This document shows, piece by piece, positions 32,402 to 36,444 of a stretch of 36,444 nucleotides of DNA (position 1 is the stretch's first letter; each line of letters begins with the position of its first letter). This DNA comes from Mariprofundaceae bacterium (GTDB taxonomy: Bacteria; Pseudomonadota; Zetaproteobacteria; Mariprofundales; Mariprofundaceae), in the NCBI GenBank assembly GCA_015488115.1, contig WFOK01000022.1:1-36444 (forward strand), given 5' to 3'. The position numbers and the translations under genes were made by a program. Below the pieces are notes generated by a model. That model was not told the origin of the DNA and did not search any database. It worked only from the letters and a program-made list of their open reading frames with translations.

Positions 32402-33442
32402 ATGTGGGGGAGGCGCCTGATGGCGGGGGCCGCGGCAATGTTGGCCCTGGTCTCCTGTGGGCCGGGGCCGACATCGGTTCCGGCTCCGGACGCGCATGAC
32501 TGGGTCGCGTACAAGGCGCGCTTCATCATGGATGATGGGCGCGTCATCGATGATGCCCAGCAGGGGGTGTCGCACTCGGAAAGCCAGGGTTACGGCATGC
32601 TGCTGGCCGTTGCCTTCGACGATGCGGAAACGTTCCGCCGGATCTGGCAATGGACACGCAGCCATCTTCAGGTCCGAAACGATTATCTGTTCGCCTGGTT
32701 GTGGGATGCCGAGACCGGTCAGGTGGCGGACACGAACAATGCTACTGACGGGGATGTGCTCATTGCCTGGGCCCTGTTGCGGGCCGCCCGCCACTGGTCC
32801 GATAATGCCTATGAGATTGCGGGAAGGCAGATCCTGAAGTCCTTGGCGTCGCTTCAGGTTCGCGTCAACGGCAGGGTGTATCTGCTTCCCGGTCAGCAGG
32901 GCTTTTTGTCCAGCGACAAGCTGGTGCTCAATCCCTCGCATTTCGTGCTGCCGGCCTTCCGCGAGTTTGCCGACCTTGATACTTCGGTCGACTGGCAGGC
33001 CTTGTATGCCAATGGCGTGTTCCTGATCGAGAGCAGCGCGACGGGTCCATGGCATCTGGCTCCGGACTGGGTCGATTTGCGGCAGGGAGGTCGCCCTTGG
33101 GCTGAACGCAGGCCTTATTTCGGATATGATGCGGTGCGCATACCCTTGTATGCGTCCTGGGTGGGCGAGCGCGACCTGCTGGATGCCTATATCAGGCTGT
33201 GGCGGCAGTTTTCGATGCGGGAGCTGCAGCCGGACTTGGTGGATCTGACCAGTGGCTTCGTGCATTTGCGAGAAGGGCCATCCGCCGTGCGCGCCATTTG
33301 GCAGCTGTGCGAGCATGTTAGCGGGCATGAGAGCACCGTGCCCAACATGGACTGGGGGCAGGAGCCAAGTTATTACGATGCCAGCCTGTACCTGCTCGTC
33401 AGGCTGGCTTGGTACGAGTTCGATTTGACGAATGAACAATGA
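32402..33442 (+). CDS. bcsZ: Glycoside hydrolase family 8 endoglucanase BcsZ, lipoprotein-type signal
   Basis: The 346-residue cellulase of the bcs operon trims or releases misassembled glucan in the periplasm. GH8 features are the general-acid Glu in SHSESQGYGMLLAVAF (~55), NNATDGDVLIAWALLRAA with the catalytic Asp (~110-120), and RPYFGYDAVRIPLYASW. The N-terminus WGRRLMAGAAAMLALVSCGPG has a lipobox (LVSC), so it is probably a lipoprotein, unlike the soluble E. coli BcsZ. ATG 32402 keeps the Arg-Arg n-region; ATG 32420 has a better ribosome site but would lose that charge. The last 11 nt overlap the open frame leading into bcsC. Confidence 0.94.
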   Translation: MWGRRLMAGAAAMLALVSCGPGPTSVPAPDAHDWVAYKARFIMDDGRVIDDAQQGVSHSESQGYGMLLAVAFDDAETFRRIWQWTRSHLQVRNDYLFAWLWDAETGQVADTNNATDGDVLIAWALLRAARHWSDNAYEIAGRQILKSLASLQVRVNGRVYLLPGQQGFLSSDKLVLNPSHFVLPAFREFADLDTSVDWQALYANGVFLIESSATGPWHLAPDWVDLRQGGRPWAERRPYFGYDAVRIPLYASWVGERDLLDAYIRLWRQFSMRELQPDLVDLTSGFVHLREGPSAVRAIWQLCEHVSGHESTVPNMDWGQEPSYYDASLYLLVRLAWYEFDLTNEQ

Positions 33443-33452
33443 GGGAATGGGG

Positions 33453-36077
33453 ATGAAGTCTATGATGAACATCAAGCATCTTGCCGCGGCTGCCGCTCTG
33501 GTCGGCATGCTTGCCGCTACGGCACCCGCGCAGGCGGCCGATCAGCAGGTGACCGTGAAGAGCACGAACCGTTCTTCCAACATCGATGTCCAGCGCACGA
33601 CGCGATCGATTGTCAAGCCGACGCGGGGCCAGAGCAAGGCCGAAGAAAAGCCCGCTCCGCGCGCTGCCGAGGCCGTGAAATCCGTCCAAGGCAAGGAAAT
33701 CATCGATGAAGGCGTGATCTGGGCACTGATCCGCAATGAGCAATTCGATTCGGCCTACCGAACGATCGACAAGATCAAGGCCGAGCATCCACAGTGGAAG
33801 CCAGCGGACAAGCTCGTGGAAGTGCTGGAAAACAATCATGCCGACTATCTGATTCGAGAGGGGCAGAAGCGCAGGCGCTGGTCTCAGGTCGTCGAAGCCG
33901 CGAAGCGCTACCCTGCTAGGTTCGACTGCGAGCACAACTATCGTCGTCTGGCTCTCGCGGATGCCTATGTGCATCAGCACCGCATCCATGATGCCAGGAG
34001 GGTTTATGATGCCGTCATCGCGCAGTGCGGCGAACGTCAGCGGGTCGAGGCGCTGGATCATGCCGCATCGAGGCTGACGGAAACCGAATTCCATCGCCTG
34101 TACATCAGGGCGAGCAAGAAGCCGATGTCGGCCAAGGCGAAATCACGCATGGCGGCGATTGCCGTCGGCAGCGCGCTGAGAGGCAAGCCGACGGCCGAGG
34201 AGCTGGCCAGGCTGACCGAGCAGGAGTCGGTTTTGCTGCAGTCGAAGGATCCGTCCGTGGCCAATACGCTGGCCTGGGCCAATCTGGAGCACGGGAAGCC
34301 CGAACATGCGCTCGAGCTATTTCGCAAGAGCCGTTTATGGCGGGACAATGATGAGGCCTTGAAGGGCGAAATCCTCTGCCTCCATCGTCTGCATCGTTCG
34401 CGGGAGGCCCTGGATCTGATCCAGGCCGAACAGGGGCGGATCGAGCAGCACGACATGCAGGCGGACATCCTGCCCTTGAAGGCGGCCGCCTGTGGTGATC
34501 TGAAGGATTATGCCTGCCAGGCCGAGTCGCTGCAGGCCCTGGAAAAGATCCGCCCGCTGGATGAAGGTGAGCGAGAAGCACTGGCCTGGGCGCATTTCCA
34601 ACTGGGGAACTATGCGGATTCGGAGCAGTTGTTTGAAGGCCTGTACCGTGCACATCCGAGCGAGAATCACGCCCAAGGTCTTTACCTGAGCCTGCAACGT
34701 CAGGGCAAGCAGGATCGGGCAAGGGACCTGGCCGGCGAGCTTGGCGGTCCGCTGCGCGGGGAATTGGCCAAGGAAGAGGGCATCAAGCGCAGCAGCGAGG
34801 CGGCGCAGCTTTTCGGGCGGGATTTGTTCCATGCAGCCCAGGATGTCGACGAGGGTTATGATGCCTCGTTGCGGAATGTGGACTCGACCTATGTGCGATT
34901 CGGCGGCATGAACCGCATCCGCTCTGCGCTCAATGCCCAGCCGATGATTCACACGATGAAGCTGAGCAAGTTCTTTGGCGAGGGAGGCTACTATTTCGAC
35001 AGGACGCATTCGCTGCGCGTGCGTGTCGAGCGTACGTTCATCGACGCAGGAACGCCTCTGGCCGAGGCAGTGAGCATCGGCACGCTACCGGCGCTGCCCG
35101 TGCCATTGCTCGTGCCGGCCAATGCGATTCCGACCTACCTGAACGGGTATGAATGGGATCTGGAGTATCGCAACGAGGGCTGGGACAGCTATTACGCCAG
35201 CGTGGGCCAGGGCTTCATCGGCGCAGGCCTTCGGGCCACCTGGAAGGGGCGGCTGGGCCTGGTTCATCAGTATGACAAGGGCTTTGCCCAGGGCGAGCTT
35301 TACCGTCAGCCGCACCGGGAGAAGCTGCTGCCCTATGTCGGCTTGCTCGATCCCTATACAGGCAGGTACTGGGGCAGGGTGTCGAAAAACGGGCTTGTCC
35401 TTCGCGGCTACCATGGTCTGTATGACGATATCCCGGCCACGTTTGATGAGCGCACCGGTCTGGGCATCTATTACGAGGTCGGGGCCGAGGTGCTCAATGG
35501 CGTGGGCGTGAAGACGAACAACCACTATTTCGTTGGGCTGACCCTGCCCTGGAGCTTTGACGTGAGCCTGCCCTGGGGCGCGTTGGTCAGCGTTGGTCCG
35601 CAGATTCGGTACGAACACTACAAGCAGGATCAGGACCACTTCACCTATGGCCACGGCGGCTATTTCAGTCCGCAGTGGTCATTGATCACGGGCGTAAACC
35701 TGTTTGCCGAGTCCCATGAGGGCGAGGTCGTCAACTACATGTTCAATGGCTTTGTCGGCAAGCACCAGCACAGGCACAATGCTTCGCCGATGCTGCCGTT
35801 CACGCCGGGCGTGCCGACCATCGAGGGTGTCTTCTATCCGGGCGGCCGGGTTTCCGACTGGGTTTACAACCTGCGCTTCACGGCCGTTGTCGAGCTCAGC
35901 GAGCATGCCCAGTTGGGAGGAGAGGTCAGCTATGCCCGCAGCAGCTTTTCACAGGCTGGACAGCCCTTCGCGACCAAGGATCTGGCCTATTTGCTGTATC
36001 TGACATGGAACTTCGATCCGCGGCAGGGCACGTTGAGAATGGATCATGCTCCCTATGGGGTGCAGCCGCTGTTTTAG
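33453..36077 (+). CDS. bcsC: Cellulose synthase outer-membrane export subunit BcsC (short form)
   Basis: The 874-residue protein has a signal peptide (~1-28), a basic linker (~30-75), a periplasmic TPR region (~80-450; ALIRNEQFDSAYRTIDKIKAEHP, WANLEHGKPEHALELFRKS, AWAHFQLGNYADSEQLFEGL) and the C-terminal BcsC beta-barrel (~510-874; YYASVGQGFIG, HGGYFSPQWSLITG, ending in aromatic PLF). It is clearly shorter than E. coli BcsC (~1150 residues), mainly in the TPR part. ATG 33453 has AGGGA at 6-nt spacing; the upstream ATGs 33432 and 33447 are too close to any ribosome site and overlap bcsZ. It completes the bcsA-B-Z-C set, and a terminator hairpin follows. Confidence 0.94.
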   Translation: MKSMMNIKHLAAAAALVGMLAATAPAQAADQQVTVKSTNRSSNIDVQRTTRSIVKPTRGQSKAEEKPAPRAAEAVKSVQGKEIIDEGVIWALIRNEQFDSAYRTIDKIKAEHPQWKPADKLVEVLENNHADYLIREGQKRRRWSQVVEAAKRYPARFDCEHNYRRLALADAYVHQHRIHDARRVYDAVIAQCGERQRVEALDHAASRLTETEFHRLYIRASKKPMSAKAKSRMAAIAVGSALRGKPTAEELARLTEQESVLLQSKDPSVANTLAWANLEHGKPEHALELFRKSRLWRDNDEALKGEILCLHRLHRSREALDLIQAEQGRIEQHDMQADILPLKAAACGDLKDYACQAESLQALEKIRPLDEGEREALAWAHFQLGNYADSEQLFEGLYRAHPSENHAQGLYLSLQRQGKQDRARDLAGELGGPLRGELAKEEGIKRSSEAAQLFGRDLFHAAQDVDEGYDASLRNVDSTYVRFGGMNRIRSALNAQPMIHTMKLSKFFGEGGYYFDRTHSLRVRVERTFIDAGTPLAEAVSIGTLPALPVPLLVPANAIPTYLNGYEWDLEYRNEGWDSYYASVGQGFIGAGLRATWKGRLGLVHQYDKGFAQGELYRQPHREKLLPYVGLLDPYTGRYWGRVSKNGLVLRGYHGLYDDIPATFDERTGLGIYYEVGAEVLNGVGVKTNNHYFVGLTLPWSFDVSLPWGALVSVGPQIRYEHYKQDQDHFTYGHGGYFSPQWSLITGVNLFAESHEGEVVNYMFNGFVGKHQHRHNASPMLPFTPGVPTIEGVFYPGGRVSDWVYNLRFTAVVELSEHAQLGGEVSYARSSFSQAGQPFATKDLAYLLYLTWNFDPRQGTLRMDHAPYGVQPLF

Positions 36078-36091
36078 CCTTTTGCTCCGCT

Positions 36092-36121
36092 GGCCATGGA
36101 CCGCAAAAGCGGTCCATGGCC
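36092..36121. terminator. Bidirectional terminator hairpin between bcsC and the GMC gene
   Basis: A perfect 13-bp inverted repeat (GGCCATGGACCGC / GCGGTCCATGGCC) with an AAAA loop sits between the convergent ends of bcsC and the GMC oxidoreductase. The T-tracts are weak, so it may act by stem strength or with Rho. Confidence 0.65.
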
Positions 36122-36444
36122 TCAGCGTTTCTTGAGTCGGTCGGCCAGGCGTAGGCTGAGCGCAGCCAGCGTCAGCGTGGGATTGGCCGTACCCATCGTG
36201 GGGAACACACTGGTGCTGGCAATATGCAGATTGGGGTGATCATGGCTTTGGCAGTGCCTGTCGACCACGGCGCGTCGTGGGTCATCACCCATACGCGTGG
36301 TTCCGCATGGATGATGCGATGACAGCGCGGTTTTCATCTCTTCCAGGCGTGCCTGCATGTGCCGGATCATCTTCTCCGTGTATGCCTGCCAGTGTCTGAG
36401 GCCTTTTTCCGTATACGGGCCTGAGTGAAAGTGCGCCGTAGGCA
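36122..36444 (-). CDS. GMC oxidoreductase, C-terminal part, runs off the right edge
   Basis: About 107 C-terminal residues of a glucose-methanol-choline family FAD oxidoreductase are visible. Hallmarks are HHPCGTTRMGDDPRRAVVD (active-site His region), the NLHIASTSVFPTMGTANPTL motif and AALSLRLADRL. This version resembles membrane-linked sugar/polyol dehydrogenases such as gluconate 2-dehydrogenase large subunit, which oxidise sugars in the periplasm and feed cytochromes. The N-terminus with the FAD site lies beyond the window. The frame has no stop up to 36444. It converges on bcsC; any link to cellulose metabolism is unproven. Confidence 0.92.
   Translation of the reverse strand, partial: PTAHFHSGPYTEKGLRHWQAYTEKMIRHMQARLEEMKTALSSHHPCGTTRMGDDPRRAVVDRHCQSHDHPNLHIASTSVFPTMGTANPTLTLAALSLRLADRLKKR

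Overview
The window looks like chromosomal DNA of a proteobacterium with roughly 60 % GC. SspB with a C-terminal ClpX-binding tail, an Hda-type DnaA relative, PrlC, a ruvX-pyrR-pyrB-pyrC series and a class A RNase P RNA point towards the gamma/beta side. TrmFO and a PyrK-type electron-transfer protein are less usual there, so an early-branching lineage (for example Acidithiobacillia-like) is possible, but this is inference. No insertion sequence, CRISPR array or tRNA was recognised. The first ~240 bases are clearly AT-richer (about 42 % GC by hand count) and carry the start of an unrecognised leftward gene, so the left edge may border acquired DNA.

Region 1 (245-4551, leftward) is a compact redox/electrophile-stress-like operon. 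It runs TetR regulator, 4-TM membrane protein, cytochrome b561-type membrane protein, double CDGSH iron-sulfur protein, nitroreductase fused to a SAM methyltransferase, then an Old Yellow Enzyme. Five of these genes overlap start-to-stop and the last follows after 12 nt. A perfect 14-bp palindrome upstream of tetR is the candidate operator. This is the best candidate here for an undescribed system.

Region 2 (4572-11443) holds nhaA translationally coupled behind a cimA-type citramalate synthase, a divergent quinone oxidoreductase, and a leftward pair made of a membrane-anchored Do-type serine protease and a second-type FtsH.

Region 3 (11541-16675) is housekeeping: a Yip1-type membrane protein, rnpB, sspB, a small exported protein, pgsA and an Hda homologue, facing trmFO. 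A DUF3617 protein follows whose strong promoter lies inside ogt and predicts a leaderless mRNA.

Region 4 (16683-23905) has prmA-ogt leftward. Rightward is a tightly packed operon (FNR-like flavoprotein, ruvX, pyrR, pyrB, pyrC, pyrK) followed by hemC and a strong terminator: pyrimidine synthesis with two flavin reductases but no pyrD in the window. prlC then converges on purN and a nitroreductase.

Region 5 (27416-36121) is a minimal cellulose operon bcsA-bcsB-bcsZ-bcsC with a promoter, a perfect CRP/Clp-type site in the leader and a 13-bp terminator hairpin. It has three structural oddities: a long Ala/Lys-rich BcsB extension, a short BcsC and a lipoprotein-type BcsZ. The window ends in the C-terminus of a GMC oxidoreductase.
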